DNA from: JADLDB01 sp040752975
GTDB lineage: Bacteria; Myxococcota; Myxococcia; Myxococcales; Myxococcaceae
Direction of reading: 5' to 3'
NCBI GenBank assembly: GCA_040752975.1
Contig: JBFMHF010000007.1
Coordinates: 41,236 to 105,235, forward strand
Length of the DNA: 64,000 nucleotides
The position numbers and the translations under genes were made by a program. The notes beneath the pieces are model-generated. The model was not told the origin of the DNA and made no database searches. It saw only the letters and a list, made by a program, of their open reading frames with translations. Below, piece by piece: positions 35,460-44,978 of this stretch. The stretch's first letter is position 1. Each line of letters begins with the position of its first letter.

Positions 35460-38053
35460 GCAACATCAACGCCACCAACTTCTACGACGTGCTGGGCGTC
35501 GACAAGACGGCCGACGAGCGCGCCATCAAGAAGGCGTACTTCGCGCTGGTGCGGAAGTACCCGCCCGAGACGCACCCCGAGCAGTTCAAGAAGCTGCGCG
35601 AGGCCTACGAGGTGCTGTCCGACGCGGAGTCACGGCGCGAGTACGACTCCATCGGCCAGTACGACTCGCACGGCGAGCACGTGGGAGAGCAGATCCGCCT
35701 CGCCACCGAGGCGATGAACGACCAGCGCTTCGCGGATGCCCAGGCCATCCTCGCGAAGTTGATCAACGAGAAGCCCGAGCTGCACTTCGCCAGGGCCATG
35801 CTGGGCACGGCCTACCTCAACGACAAGCAGGTGGGGCCCGCGCTGGAAATCTTCAGCGAGCTGGTGAAGGAGCACCCGGACAACGCCAACTACCACCTGC
35901 ACCTGGGCTACGCGCAGCACGCGCAGAAGCAGTATGCCGCCGCCGCCGCCGCGTACCAGAAGTCCTTCGAGCTGAAGAAGGACGACGTGAGGCCGTTGGT
36001 CAGCCTCGCCGACTGCTACATGGACCAGAAGCGCTGGGACGACGCGCTGAAGGTGCTGGACCAGGCGATTCACCTGGACGGCACGGTGGACTTCCGCGAC
36101 TTCGGCCTCTTCGTGCGCAAGCTGGAGGTGGAGATCGAGCGCGCCAACAAGCCCGCCGTGCTGGCGGTGCTGCAGCAGCTCATGCCCATCATCCCCGACG
36201 ACCCGGCCGCGAAGCGCTTCGTGGCCAACCGGCTGGCGTCGATGGCGGCGCCCCTGTTCGCGATGAAGCGCGTCGACGAGGCCAACGTGCTGATGCGCGA
36301 GGCCGCGAAGCTCGACCCCAACCGCGGTACCGGCGCGATGCCGCAGACCTTCGAGGTGGAGATCGAGCGGCTGCCCGAGGCCTCGAAGAAGTGGCTCATC
36401 GAGCAGAACAGGACGAAGTCGTGGGCGAAGGTGCCCAACAGCGCGATGGGCTGGCCCATCTTCCTCTTGCTGGTGGGGTTGGGCGGCGTCTGGGTGACGT
36501 TGATGGCGGCCTTTGCTGGCCGGGAGCCGATGCCGGGGGAAGGGCTGTTCATGTTCTTCCTCGCGTTGCTGGGCTTCGGCATGCTGACCGCCTGGTCGAT
36601 TCGGCGAATCATCCTGGCGGCGAAGAGCCCGTACGGCGCGTACACCTTCGTCCACTCGCTCTTCCTGTTGCAGGTGCGGCTGGACAAGTTGATCGCCTGG
36701 CCGCTGGCCAACCTGCACGACGTGCGCGTCACGCACCACCACACCAACGGCGTGTACACCACCAGCCGCATCGACCTCGTCTTCAACCGGCGCACCTTCA
36801 CGGTGAACATCTACGGGCAGCAGGCCTCGGTGGACTGGGCCAACGCGGTGCTGCAGAAGCGCCGGCGCATGCTCGAGTTGATGTACTCGGGGATGCTGGA
36901 GGAGGGCGAGGAAGACACCAAGCTCATCCCCGCCAACCTCATCCCCGAGGAAGGCAAGCCCGCGCCGCTGACGGAGACGGCCCAGCAACGGAAGAAGAAC
37001 GGCCGCATCGTCATGGGCGCGGTGGCCGGGGCGGCGGCGCTGGTGACGGCCATCGTCTACCCCATCAACGCGGCCAAGGCCGACCACTCCGCCTGGGACG
37101 ACGCGAGGCTCGCCTACCGGGACAAGGTGCGCGCGTACCAGCGCTACCTGTACGAGTACCCCAACGGGCGCCACGCCGACGAGGCGCACAAGGCCATCGA
37201 TGCGATCTACGCGTCGGCCGAGGCGAAGGTGAAGGCGCACGACAAAAGCGAGATGGCGCCGGCGCTGCTCGACGTGCTCCACGTGCTCAAGGAGAAGAAG
37301 CTCTCGCAGGTGAACGTGAAGTACGTCTCGTCGACGTCCTTCGAGAAGCTGGACCTCGAGAAGCTGCCCGAGGACCTCAAGGGCAAGGTCATCGACCCCA
37401 AGCTGGCCTTCTCGGAGAGCGCCAACAAGCAGCGGGAGGCGCGCATCACCCAGTCCTTGAGCTCGGCCTTCAACCAACTGTTGGGGGACGGCGTGGTGAG
37501 CATCGCCGGTGACGGCAGCTACGACCCGTACGAGTACGACTACAAGTACCGGAAGCTGCCGAAGCCCGAGAAGTCGCCCGTCACCTTCGTCGTCAACTAC
37601 GAGGTGGCGCTGACCGGCACCATCTACGAGTCGGTGAAGAAGTCGGGCTCGAACAACGACGACAAGAAGTTCCTCGGCATCATGTTCCTCTGGGACTTCG
37701 ACGTGGCCTTCGACGGGGAAGAGAAGCCCCGCTACACCTTCCAGTTCGATTCCGAGCCGGCCAAGGACATCCGCTGGACGACGTACGGGAGCAAGTACGG
37801 CGGCGTCTACGAGTCGCCCACCCTGCCGTACGACAAGATGGCGGAGTCAGGCTTCGACGACTTCCAGCACCAGATTGCCGTGCGCTTCGGCGTGGAGAAG
37901 GCGACGCCGAAGAAGGCCGCGGCGTACGACGACGGCTACCCGCCAGACGACGCCTACGACGACGGGTACGACGACGGGTACGACGAGCCGCCGCCGCCCA
38001 GGCCCACGCCGAAGAAGCCCGCGCCGAAGAAGGTGACGGGGAAGAAGAAGTAG
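35456..38053 (+). CDS. J-like/TPR membrane protein without HPD motif
   Basis: This 865-residue protein begins with a J domain (residues 8-66; NFYDVLGVDKTAD, REAYEVLSD), but the HPD loop that drives Hsp70 ATP hydrolysis reads KYPPETHPEQF (34-44), so there is no His-Pro-Asp. TPR-like helices follow (about 75-240). Then come two membrane helices (about 331-352 and 364-385), a soluble part, a third helix (about 514-536), and a C-terminal domain of about 300 residues with no known fold to me. It ends in an acidic Tyr/Asp/Gly repeat (YDDGY several times) and a Pro/Lys tail. It would place the chaperone-protease module at the inner membrane. ATG 35456 overlaps the previous stop; this is the last gene of the three-gene operon. 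Confidence 0.88.
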   Translation: MSNINATNFYDVLGVDKTADERAIKKAYFALVRKYPPETHPEQFKKLREAYEVLSDAESRREYDSIGQYDSHGEHVGEQIRLATEAMNDQRFADAQAILAKLINEKPELHFARAMLGTAYLNDKQVGPALEIFSELVKEHPDNANYHLHLGYAQHAQKQYAAAAAAYQKSFELKKDDVRPLVSLADCYMDQKRWDDALKVLDQAIHLDGTVDFRDFGLFVRKLEVEIERANKPAVLAVLQQLMPIIPDDPAAKRFVANRLASMAAPLFAMKRVDEANVLMREAAKLDPNRGTGAMPQTFEVEIERLPEASKKWLIEQNRTKSWAKVPNSAMGWPIFLLLVGLGGVWVTLMAAFAGREPMPGEGLFMFFLALLGFGMLTAWSIRRIILAAKSPYGAYTFVHSLFLLQVRLDKLIAWPLANLHDVRVTHHHTNGVYTTSRIDLVFNRRTFTVNIYGQQASVDWANAVLQKRRRMLELMYSGMLEEGEEDTKLIPANLIPEEGKPAPLTETAQQRKKNGRIVMGAVAGAAALVTAIVYPINAAKADHSAWDDARLAYRDKVRAYQRYLYEYPNGRHADEAHKAIDAIYASAEAKVKAHDKSEMAPALLDVLHVLKEKKLSQVNVKYVSSTSFEKLDLEKLPEDLKGKVIDPKLAFSESANKQREARITQSLSSAFNQLLGDGVVSIAGDGSYDPYEYDYKYRKLPKPEKSPVTFVVNYEVALTGTIYESVKKSGSNNDDKKFLGIMFLWDFDVAFDGEEKPRYTFQFDSEPAKDIRWTTYGSKYGGVYESPTLPYDKMAESGFDDFQHQIAVRFGVEKATPKKAAAYDDGYPPDDAYDDGYDDGYDEPPPPRPTPKKPAPKKVTGKKK

Positions 38054-38067
38054 GGCCTGCACTTCTT

Positions 38068-38081
38068 CCCTCGCTCGAGGG
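38068..38081 (+). terminator. Short hairpin after the chaperone-protease operon
   Basis: CCCTCG (38068-38073) pairs with CGAGGG (38076-38081), a short stem 14 bases after the operon stop and just before the next gene. Weak; no U-tract. Confidence 0.3.
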
Positions 38082-38092
38082 TCATACATCTC

Positions 38093-41000
38093 ATGGAGTC
38101 GTCCGCCTTCCGTTCGCTTGGGCCGGTGGTTGCCGCGCTGGGAGTGGTGCTTGCCTCGGGCTGCGGCACGCGGCCATCCGCTGTCTGTGGGCCGGGGACG
38201 TGCCTGGGCTGCTGCGACCTCGCCGGAGTGTGTCAGCCGACCAGCCAGCTCACCTGCGGCGCGAATGGCGCGGCCTGCGTCACGTGTGAGCTCAACCAGC
38301 AGTGCGTGCTGGGCGTGTGCCAGGACTTCGGAGGCTCTGGAGGTGGCGCAGGCGGAGGCGGAGGTGCGGGAGGAGGAGGCGTCGGCGGTGGTGGCGGCGA
38401 CCCGGACGGAGGGACGGGCGGCGGAGCCGGCGGAGGTGGAGGCGCCACGGGCGGTGGAGTCGGAGGCGGCGCTGGAGGCGGAGGTGGCGGCGGTGGCGCC
38501 ACGGGCGGTGGTGTCGGCGGAGGTGGCGGTGTCGGCGGCGGCAGCGGGGGGCCGGTGACGTGCGCGAGTCCCCTCACGTCATGCAACGGGCGCTGCGTCG
38601 ACTTGACGGTGGACCGCCAGGCGTGCGGCCAGTGCGGCACCTCGTGCAGCAGCGGACAGCTGTGTGTCAACGGCGCGTGCATCAACTTCCCCACCTGCGA
38701 CGCCCAGCACCCCTGTCCTCCGGGCGCGTGGTGCACCTCGGGGGGCTTCTGCGCTCCCGGGTGTGACGCGGCCAACCAGTGCCCTCAGCCAGGCGCGTGC
38801 GACGGCGCGTCCAACCGCTGCGTCTGCGCCACCGGGCGTCACGCCTGCGGCAACGCCTGCGTCGCGGAAGATGATGTGAATGCCTGCGGGGCGGCGTGCC
38901 AGCTGTGCGTACCGCCCGCCAACGGCTCGCCGGTGTGCGCGGGTGGGGCGTGTGACTTCACCTGCAACACGGGCTTCCACCGGTGCGGGGACCAGTGCGT
39001 GTCCAACACGTCCGTCAACTCGTGTGGGCCCTCGAGCTGCACGCCCTGTCAGCCGCCCGCCAACGCGACGGCCACGTGCAACGGCAGCAGCTGCGACTTC
39101 ACCTGCAACGCGGGCTTCCACCGGTGCGGAAGCCAGTGCGTGTCCAACACGTCCGTCAACTCGTGCGGGACGTCGAGCTGCACCCCCTGCCAGCCGCCCG
39201 CCAACGCGACGGCCACGTGCAACGGCACTTCTTGCGACTTCACCTGCAACGCGGGCTTTCACCGGTGCGGCAACCAGTGCGTCTCCAACACGTCCATCAA
39301 CTCGTGCGGGCCGACGAGCTGCACGCCCTGCCAGCCGCCCGCCAACGGCACCGCCACCTGCAACGGCACGGCCTGCGACTTCACGTGCAACACCGGCACG
39401 CACCGTTGCGGAAGCGCCTGCGCGTCAAACACCTCGGTGAATTCCTGCGGGACGTCCTGCACGCCGTGCGCGCCGCCGGCGAACGCCACCGCCACCTGCA
39501 ACGGCACGAGCTGCGATTTCACCTGCAACACCGGCTTCCACCGGTGTGGCAATCAGTGCCTGTCCAACACCTCGGTGAGTTCCTGTGGCGCGTCCTGCAC
39601 GCCCTGCGCGCCCCCGGCCAACGCGACGGCCACGTGCAACGGCACTTCTTGCGACTTCACCTGTAACGCGGGCTACCACCGGTGCGGCAACGCGTGCGTG
39701 GCGGACACCAGCGTCAGCCAGTGCGGGGCGTCATGCACGGCCTGTCTCATGCCGATGAATGGCGTCCCGGCGTGTGTGAGCGGCGCGTGTGAGTACACGT
39801 GCAATACCGGCTACCACGCCTGCTACGGCTTTTCGGGGTTCGATCGCTGCGCGCAGGACAGCGACGCCACCGCGTGCGGCTCCAGCTGCACCATCTGCCC
39901 GACGGCGCCCAACGGCGTGCCTGCCTGCGTCAGCGGGAGCTGCAGCCTCAGCTGCGCGGGCGGCCACCAACTCTGCGGGGGCTCCTGCACGCCCGTCTCT
40001 TCACCTGCCGCGTGCGGGACGTCCTGCACGGTGTGCGCGGCGCCCCTGGACTTCCGCAGGCCCACCTGCACCTCGGGCAGCTGCGGCTCGGCCTGCATCA
40101 CCGACTGCGGAGGCGCCTGCGTCGACGCGCAGCGTGACGAGGCCAACTGTGGAGGCTGCGGCGTGACGTGCGGCGGCGGGCAGGCCTGCAGCGGTGGCCA
40201 GTGCGTCGCAACGTGTAACACGGGCGGCCTCTTCCAGCCGGACGTGGCGACGTCCTGGCAGTCGCCCAACTCGACGCCGTGGCTGGTGGTGGCGGACTTC
40301 ACCGGAGATGGCCGCGCCGACGTCGCGCGGCCCAACGCGTTGCTCGTCTCGCAGGGTTCCGGCGTGCTGGTGTCACAGACGATGTCGTCGTCGGGCACCG
40401 ATGCAGCGGGCGCGGACCTGAACGGCGACGGCCGTGCCGACCTCGTCGTCACGACGACGGGCACCGGCAGCACGCGCGTGTACTTCGGCGCCCCGACGGG
40501 GCTGGGGGCGCCCGTGTCCTATGCGGTACCGGCGCAGCGCGTGGCCATCGCCGATGTGGACGGGGCCAACGGCCCGGACGTGGTGCTGCTCTCGGCGCTC
40601 TCCACGCGGCTCATCCGCGTCATGCGAAATGACGGGCTGGGTGGGTTGCTCGCGGTGCAGGACACCACCGCGCCGTCCAACGTGTACGCGCACGCGGTGG
40701 GGGACGTGACGGGTGACGGGGAGGTGGACGTGGTGGTGGCCGCGCAGGACGGCACGACGACGTACCGGCTCCTCACCTTCCCCGGCCTGGGCAACGGCGC
40801 TTTCGGGACGCCGGTGGCTTCCCCGCTGAGCGCACGCACCGAGCGCATCGCGCTGGTGGACGTCGACCGAAACGGCCACCTCGACGTGGTGATGGCCACG
40901 GTGGCCACCGCCAGCACGGATCCCATCGCCCTGCGGTGGCTGTCCGGAAACGGGGCCGGTGGCTTCGGCAGCGAGACGGCGCTCGCGTCCGGCATGCTGA

Positions 41001-42292
41001 CGGACGCGTGGCACTTCTCGGACGTGACGGGCGACGGGGTACCAGACCTGGCGCACAGCCATGGGCTGCTGTCTCTGCAGGCCGGCCAGGCAGCGGGAGG
41101 TTTCGGCGCGGCGCAGACGCTCCCGGACATCGGAGTCCCGCGCGGCGTGGCCACCGGTGACGTCGACGGCGACGGCGACCGGGACGTCGTCACGTTGAAC
41201 TTCAACGGCTACCTGACGGTGACTCGCTCCACGGCGGGAGTCTTCGCCGCGCCCACCACCACCCCCTTCCCGGGCACCGAGGTCACCAGCGATGCCGTGG
41301 GTGGGGACTTCACCGGAGACGGGAGGGCCGACGTCGCGCGGTTGACGGGCGCAGGCATCGAGCTGCTCGTGGGCACGGGGACGGGCGCCTTCACCGCCGG
41401 CCCGGTCTTCCCTCTCACGCAGGGCGCCTCGCTGGTCGCCGTCGACGAGAACGGTGACGGGCCGAAGGACCTCCTGTTGCTGGACGGCGGCACGGTGCGG
41501 GCCCTCCGCGGAAGCCCCTCGGGCGCCTTCACCGAGGCCTGGAGCGTGAATGCGTATTTCACGGTGATGCAGGCGGACTTGTTCGATGTGGACGGCGATG
41601 GCGCGAAGGACCTCCTGTTCACCACCGCGCGGCTCAACATCTCCACGTACTCCTACGAGGCGCGGTGGGCGCGGCGCACCGGCCCCGCGGCCTTCGCGTC
41701 GGACGCCCTGCTGCCTTCCGGTTCCGGCCTGGCCTTCTTTGCCCTGGGCGACATGAACAACGACGGTCGGGTCGACGTGGCGGGCGTCACCATCATCGAC
41801 AACTACTGGACGCGCGACAGCCGCTTCAGCGTGCTCCTCAACCAGGGCGGTGGCCTCTTCGTCGGGCAGAGCACGCTGACGGGGCCCAGCACCTTCGTCT
41901 ACCAGCCGCGCGTGGCGGACTGGAACGCCGACGGCCACCCGGACCTCCTCTTCCGGACGAATACGTACCTGGGCTGGGTGACGGGCGACGGGCGAGGCGG
42001 CTTCACCTCGTACACCTCGTTGCCCACGATGGCCGCCCCGAAGCGCTTCGCGGTGACGGACTTCGATCGCGACGGGTACGTGGACGTGCTGATGACCGGC
42101 GGCAGCGGAGGCACTGGTACGTGGCTGTTGCGTGGCACGGCCTCTGGCGCGCCGGAGGTGCGGGGCTTCGCCACGGGCTACGATGTCGCGGAGTACGGCC
42201 CGGTGGTGGCGGATTTCGACGGCACCGGGCTTTCTGACGCCTTCGTCGCCGGTTCGACGCGCTACCTCCTCCTGCGTGGCCGCTGCCCGTAG
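38093..42292 (+). CDS. Giant Cys-repeat / FG-GAP lipoprotein
   Basis: The 1399-residue product has a lipoprotein signal ending LASGC (Cys24), Cys pairs to about residue 80, then about 70 residues of almost pure Gly with a few Ala, Val, Thr (about 82-155). It continues with a Cys-repeat region (about 160-705) and a C-terminal region of about 690 residues with FG-GAP/VCBS-type beta-propeller repeats, seen as DGRADV, NGDGRADLVV, GDGEVDVVV, DGDGDRDVVT, DVDGDGAKDLL. FG-GAP loops usually bind Ca2+ and form integrin-like propellers. The whole looks like a surface adhesin or scaffold: a flexible Gly leash, a disulfide stalk and a propeller head. ATG 38093 has no obvious ribosome-binding site. Monocistronic by spacing. 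Confidence 0.87.
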   Translation: MESSAFRSLGPVVAALGVVLASGCGTRPSAVCGPGTCLGCCDLAGVCQPTSQLTCGANGAACVTCELNQQCVLGVCQDFGGSGGGAGGGGGAGGGGVGGGGGDPDGGTGGGAGGGGGATGGGVGGGAGGGGGGGGATGGGVGGGGGVGGGSGGPVTCASPLTSCNGRCVDLTVDRQACGQCGTSCSSGQLCVNGACINFPTCDAQHPCPPGAWCTSGGFCAPGCDAANQCPQPGACDGASNRCVCATGRHACGNACVAEDDVNACGAACQLCVPPANGSPVCAGGACDFTCNTGFHRCGDQCVSNTSVNSCGPSSCTPCQPPANATATCNGSSCDFTCNAGFHRCGSQCVSNTSVNSCGTSSCTPCQPPANATATCNGTSCDFTCNAGFHRCGNQCVSNTSINSCGPTSCTPCQPPANGTATCNGTACDFTCNTGTHRCGSACASNTSVNSCGTSCTPCAPPANATATCNGTSCDFTCNTGFHRCGNQCLSNTSVSSCGASCTPCAPPANATATCNGTSCDFTCNAGYHRCGNACVADTSVSQCGASCTACLMPMNGVPACVSGACEYTCNTGYHACYGFSGFDRCAQDSDATACGSSCTICPTAPNGVPACVSGSCSLSCAGGHQLCGGSCTPVSSPAACGTSCTVCAAPLDFRRPTCTSGSCGSACITDCGGACVDAQRDEANCGGCGVTCGGGQACSGGQCVATCNTGGLFQPDVATSWQSPNSTPWLVVADFTGDGRADVARPNALLVSQGSGVLVSQTMSSSGTDAAGADLNGDGRADLVVTTTGTGSTRVYFGAPTGLGAPVSYAVPAQRVAIADVDGANGPDVVLLSALSTRLIRVMRNDGLGGLLAVQDTTAPSNVYAHAVGDVTGDGEVDVVVAAQDGTTTYRLLTFPGLGNGAFGTPVASPLSARTERIALVDVDRNGHLDVVMATVATASTDPIALRWLSGNGAGGFGSETALASGMLTDAWHFSDVTGDGVPDLAHSHGLLSLQAGQAAGGFGAAQTLPDIGVPRGVATGDVDGDGDRDVVTLNFNGYLTVTRSTAGVFAAPTTTPFPGTEVTSDAVGGDFTGDGRADVARLTGAGIELLVGTGTGAFTAGPVFPLTQGASLVAVDENGDGPKDLLLLDGGTVRALRGSPSGAFTEAWSVNAYFTVMQADLFDVDGDGAKDLLFTTARLNISTYSYEARWARRTGPAAFASDALLPSGSGLAFFALGDMNNDGRVDVAGVTIIDNYWTRDSRFSVLLNQGGGLFVGQSTLTGPSTFVYQPRVADWNADGHPDLLFRTNTYLGWVTGDGRGGFTSYTSLPTMAAPKRFAVTDFDRDGYVDVLMTGGSGGTGTWLLRGTASGAPEVRGFATGYDVAEYGPVVADFDGTGLSDAFVAGSTRYLLLRGRCP
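38926..39726 (+). repeat. Tandem 45-residue Cys repeats in the giant lipoprotein
   Basis: About six tandem copies of a 43-45-residue unit follow each other, each with CDFTCNxGFHRCG, a Q/ACVSNTSVNSCG segment, CTPCQPP and ANATATCNG. At DNA level the copies differ by few changes over 130-135 bases, so the array expanded recently or is homogenised. Each unit has eight or nine cysteines. The following units (to about 40190) are more diverged. Confidence 0.88.
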
Positions 42293-42705
42293 CTGCCTCC
42301 ACGGCTGATCGGCCCGCGCTGCGCACAGACTTCACGTCACCCATCAAACGCCCGCGCGCCCGCCTCCCTGTGGTTTGTCTCTGCAAGCCATCGCCATCGC
42401 GCCTCAGCTGGCCCGCCATGCGCCAGGCCACGCGCCCCCGACGCTTCTCTCGAAGTCGTCGACAGCGACCCGGCAGGGGCAGGACCCACCGACGCGAGGC
42501 TCGCTCGGCGCCCGCGCTGCTGCGGCGGCCGTCGTCTGGATTGAGACACCCGCAGGTCGAGGGAGCCGCGCGGGTCCACCTCCGTCGACGGGCTGTCCAG
42601 AGGCGGGACTCGACGCGCGTCCATTCCTCGGCAATTTCAGGGGGATGTCGATGGCGCGGAAACGGCAACGCTGGGGGCGCTCACCGTCTTCAGCAGGAGG
42701 TCGTC
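42293..42705. other. 413-base intergenic region, nothing recognised
   Basis: Between the giant lipoprotein and the unknown two-gene unit. Open frames exist on both strands but lack starts with ribosome-binding sites and show no coding pattern I trust. The downstream gene has a strong AGGAGG at 42695-42700, so its promoter should lie in this region; I could not place it. Confidence 0.5.
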
Positions 42706-44181
42706 ATGCCCAGCCCCGTTGCGCGGCGTCAGGCCGATGCCCAGGTCGCCGCGTTGGAAGAGCACCCCACACCGGCTGCCCGCCCGAGCAGCTCCAACTC
42801 GGGTTCGGGTTCTGCCAGCTCGGTCGTGTCCGCGGCCACCACGCAGGCGCCCGCGACGTCCGGCGAACCCGTGTTGAGCGCCGCCGCGGGCCAGCGACTG
42901 GGAGAACTGAAGACGCTGTTGACCACCGACCTCGGCCGCTTCGACGTCGTCGTGACAGGGGACGAGGCCCAGCGCGCCCTCAATTCGCTGGCGACGCTCT
43001 CACCGTCTGACTTTCGTCAGGTGATGGCCGAGCTGCAGGCGGAGGGGCTGGTGGACGTCATGCTGGAGAAGCTGCCGTGGGCCCAGCAGTGCCGCTTCCT
43101 CGAGGTGGCGCACGAGAAGGGCTACCTCGAGCGCGAGGCGGGCGAGGCGCCGCGAGGTCCCTTCGAGCCCCCTCGCGCTCCGGACCTCTACCGGATGCAG
43201 GCGACGTTGCCTCGATGCGTGAACGACTTGATTCACGAGCACTCCAAAGCGTCGGTGGAGGCGTACAAGCGAGACTACGACGCGTACGTCGAGCGCTACG
43301 CGGAGGGCGTCTCGCGCTGTGGCTCCCTCGCGGAGGTTCGCGCCCTCGGCCGGCCCCTTCAGCCGTCGACCACCTGGGAGCTGAGGGATTTCCGCGATCC
43401 ACGCAGCGACTTCTACGAGCGTGACTGGGCGGTCGGGCGCTGTGTGGCGTCTCCCCTCGCGGCCTACGCGGCGGTCGCGGACAGAATGGCCGAGCTGTCG
43501 GGCGAGCGAAAGGACGGCAGCTTCTGGTTCGAGGCGAAGCTGGAAGGACAGGTGGCCGGGTTCGCCTTCGACGCCGACGTCGTCACCGGAGATCCCTCAC
43601 GCCCGGCGCTGAAGGGGAAGGTCGGCATGGCGACGCCCAACCTCACCGGCGACACGTACGCCACCGGGAAGATCAAGTCCGATGGTTCTCGCGAGGTCGC
43701 CGTCGGCTCGAAGTTCGGGAACGTCGGTGTCTCCGGCAGTGCGACCTTCGACGAGGACATGAAGCTCAAGAAGGGGAGCCTGAATGTCGGCCCCGTCGGT
43801 GTCACCACGGACGGCGGCACTCACCAGCTCAACCTCTCGCCGCTGAAGGTCGGCGCCGGCCAGGTGAAGGCGGAGGCCGGCTCGTACGCCGCGGGCAATC
43901 GCGCGAAGGGCGAGCTCAAGGGCGGCCTGCAGGCCAAGGCCAGGCTGGGTCCGCTGATGGACGGCAAGGCGCAGATCGGCTTTGGCATCAAGGGCATCAG
44001 CGAGAAGACGGCCGCGCGGGCGCTGTCGGGCGAGAGTGTCTTTGATACGCGACTGCCCGAGCTCGAGCGTGGGGTGGCATGGGCTGCGCTCCCGCCCGCC
44101 CGCCGAGAGGCGCTCGAGAAGCTGGGTTGGAGCGAAGCGGAGTGGTCTTCACAGCTTGAGTCCGGGAGGAGTGAGTCATGA
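42706..44181 (+). CDS. Unknown protein, 491 residues, with repetitive beta C-terminal part
   Basis: The gene has a strong ribosome-binding site (AGGAGG five bases before ATG 42706). Residues 1-70 are low-complexity Ser/Ala/Pro/Gly (SSSNSGSGSASS). About 70-270 is predicted to be helical and includes LPRCVNDLIHEHSKASVEAYK. About 290-445 consists of alternating Gly-rich short strands (FEAKLEGQVAGFAFDADV, TYATGKIKSDGSREVAVG, NVGVSGSATFDEDM, GELKGGLQAKARLG) like a solenoid or a pore-forming hairpin. No signal peptide. The stop overlaps the next gene, a membrane-anchored protein. A secreted effector with its immunity protein is one possibility, but nothing proves it. Confidence 0.6.
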   Translation: MPSPVARRQADAQVAALEEHPTPAARPSSSNSGSGSASSVVSAATTQAPATSGEPVLSAAAGQRLGELKTLLTTDLGRFDVVVTGDEAQRALNSLATLSPSDFRQVMAELQAEGLVDVMLEKLPWAQQCRFLEVAHEKGYLEREAGEAPRGPFEPPRAPDLYRMQATLPRCVNDLIHEHSKASVEAYKRDYDAYVERYAEGVSRCGSLAEVRALGRPLQPSTTWELRDFRDPRSDFYERDWAVGRCVASPLAAYAAVADRMAELSGERKDGSFWFEAKLEGQVAGFAFDADVVTGDPSRPALKGKVGMATPNLTGDTYATGKIKSDGSREVAVGSKFGNVGVSGSATFDEDMKLKKGSLNVGPVGVTTDGGTHQLNLSPLKVGAGQVKAEAGSYAAGNRAKGELKGGLQAKARLGPLMDGKAQIGFGIKGISEKTAARALSGESVFDTRLPELERGVAWAALPPARREALEKLGWSEAEWSSQLESGRSES

Positions 44182-44885
44182 GTCGCATGTCTGGTGTCCC
44201 GACGAGTCGGAGAGTGGCCATCGCGGTGTTCGTCGTGGTGACGCCGCTGATGGTGTACGGCCTCGCGCAGGAGCGGAAGTTCCGGCGTGAGGTCAAGGCG
44301 GCCGAGTCCTTCGTGACGCAGGCCCGCGCTCGCGCGCAGACGCTTCGCACTGACCAGAGCGCCGAGTTTCGCTGTGACGCGCCGCTCAAGTCCTTGCATC
44401 CGGGGAAGGCCTTCTTCGGGTCGGCGGACTTCGCTGCGCTGTTCGTGGACCCGACGGGCAAGGGGCTGCCGTGGGACGGCGCCCCGGGTGAGCTCATCAT
44501 CGGCAACGGTGACTGCGTACGGCGCGTCTCGGAGGTGATGGCGTGGCAGGAAAAGGCGAACGCCGTCTCGCGAGTCGCTGAGGTCCTCAAGTCGCCCAGC
44601 AGCCTGAGGTACGCGCTGGATGACGTCACGCTCCCCATCTGCATGAGCACCCACCTGACGGACTTCGGCGTCGTCGTGGTCCCGGAGCTCACCGCGTCGG
44701 AAGACGGCACGCTGGCCGGCCAGTGGCGCGTCGAGGTGTTCGAGTTCCCCGACGGTCGCGTGCGATGCCGGGGCAGCGCCGAGGTGACGTTGCCCGCCCC
44801 GGGAGACAAGAAGAGCGACCGGGCGCGGGCGCGGCAGTTCTCCGACCTGGTCACCCAGCTGCTGGCGAAGGCCGGGCCCACCTGA
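44178..44885 (+). CDS. Membrane-anchored unknown protein coupled to the 491-residue protein
   Basis: The 235-residue product has a single N-terminal membrane helix (VAIAVFVVVTPLMVYGL, residues about 13-29) without a clear cleavage site, and a periplasmic domain with Cys residues (FRCDAPLKSL, GDCVRRVSEV, ICMSTHL, VRCRGSAEV) that probably pair. I do not recognise the domain. ATG 44178 overlaps the stop of the preceding gene as ATGA, so both are made in a fixed ratio. Confidence 0.65.
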   Translation: MSRMSGVPTSRRVAIAVFVVVTPLMVYGLAQERKFRREVKAAESFVTQARARAQTLRTDQSAEFRCDAPLKSLHPGKAFFGSADFAALFVDPTGKGLPWDGAPGELIIGNGDCVRRVSEVMAWQEKANAVSRVAEVLKSPSSLRYALDDVTLPICMSTHLTDFGVVVVPELTASEDGTLAGQWRVEVFEFPDGRVRCRGSAEVTLPAPGDKKSDRARARQFSDLVTQLLAKAGPT

Positions 44886-44978
44886 AGACTGAGCACAGCG
44901 GTGTTTCGAGGGCTGAGGGCGCCGCCCGCTCGAGGAGGACGGGCTGGCTGGCGTCTTCGCGCTGGCTAAGGTGGAGAC

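Noticed and set aside
35630..37477. Minus-strand open frame of 615 codons under the J-like gene
   Set aside because: Shadow; the plus strand has a J domain, TPRs and TM helices.
38926..39726. CRISPR array
   Set aside because: The direct repeats are about 130 bases long, contiguous and in frame, coding for Cys-rich units; no spacers.
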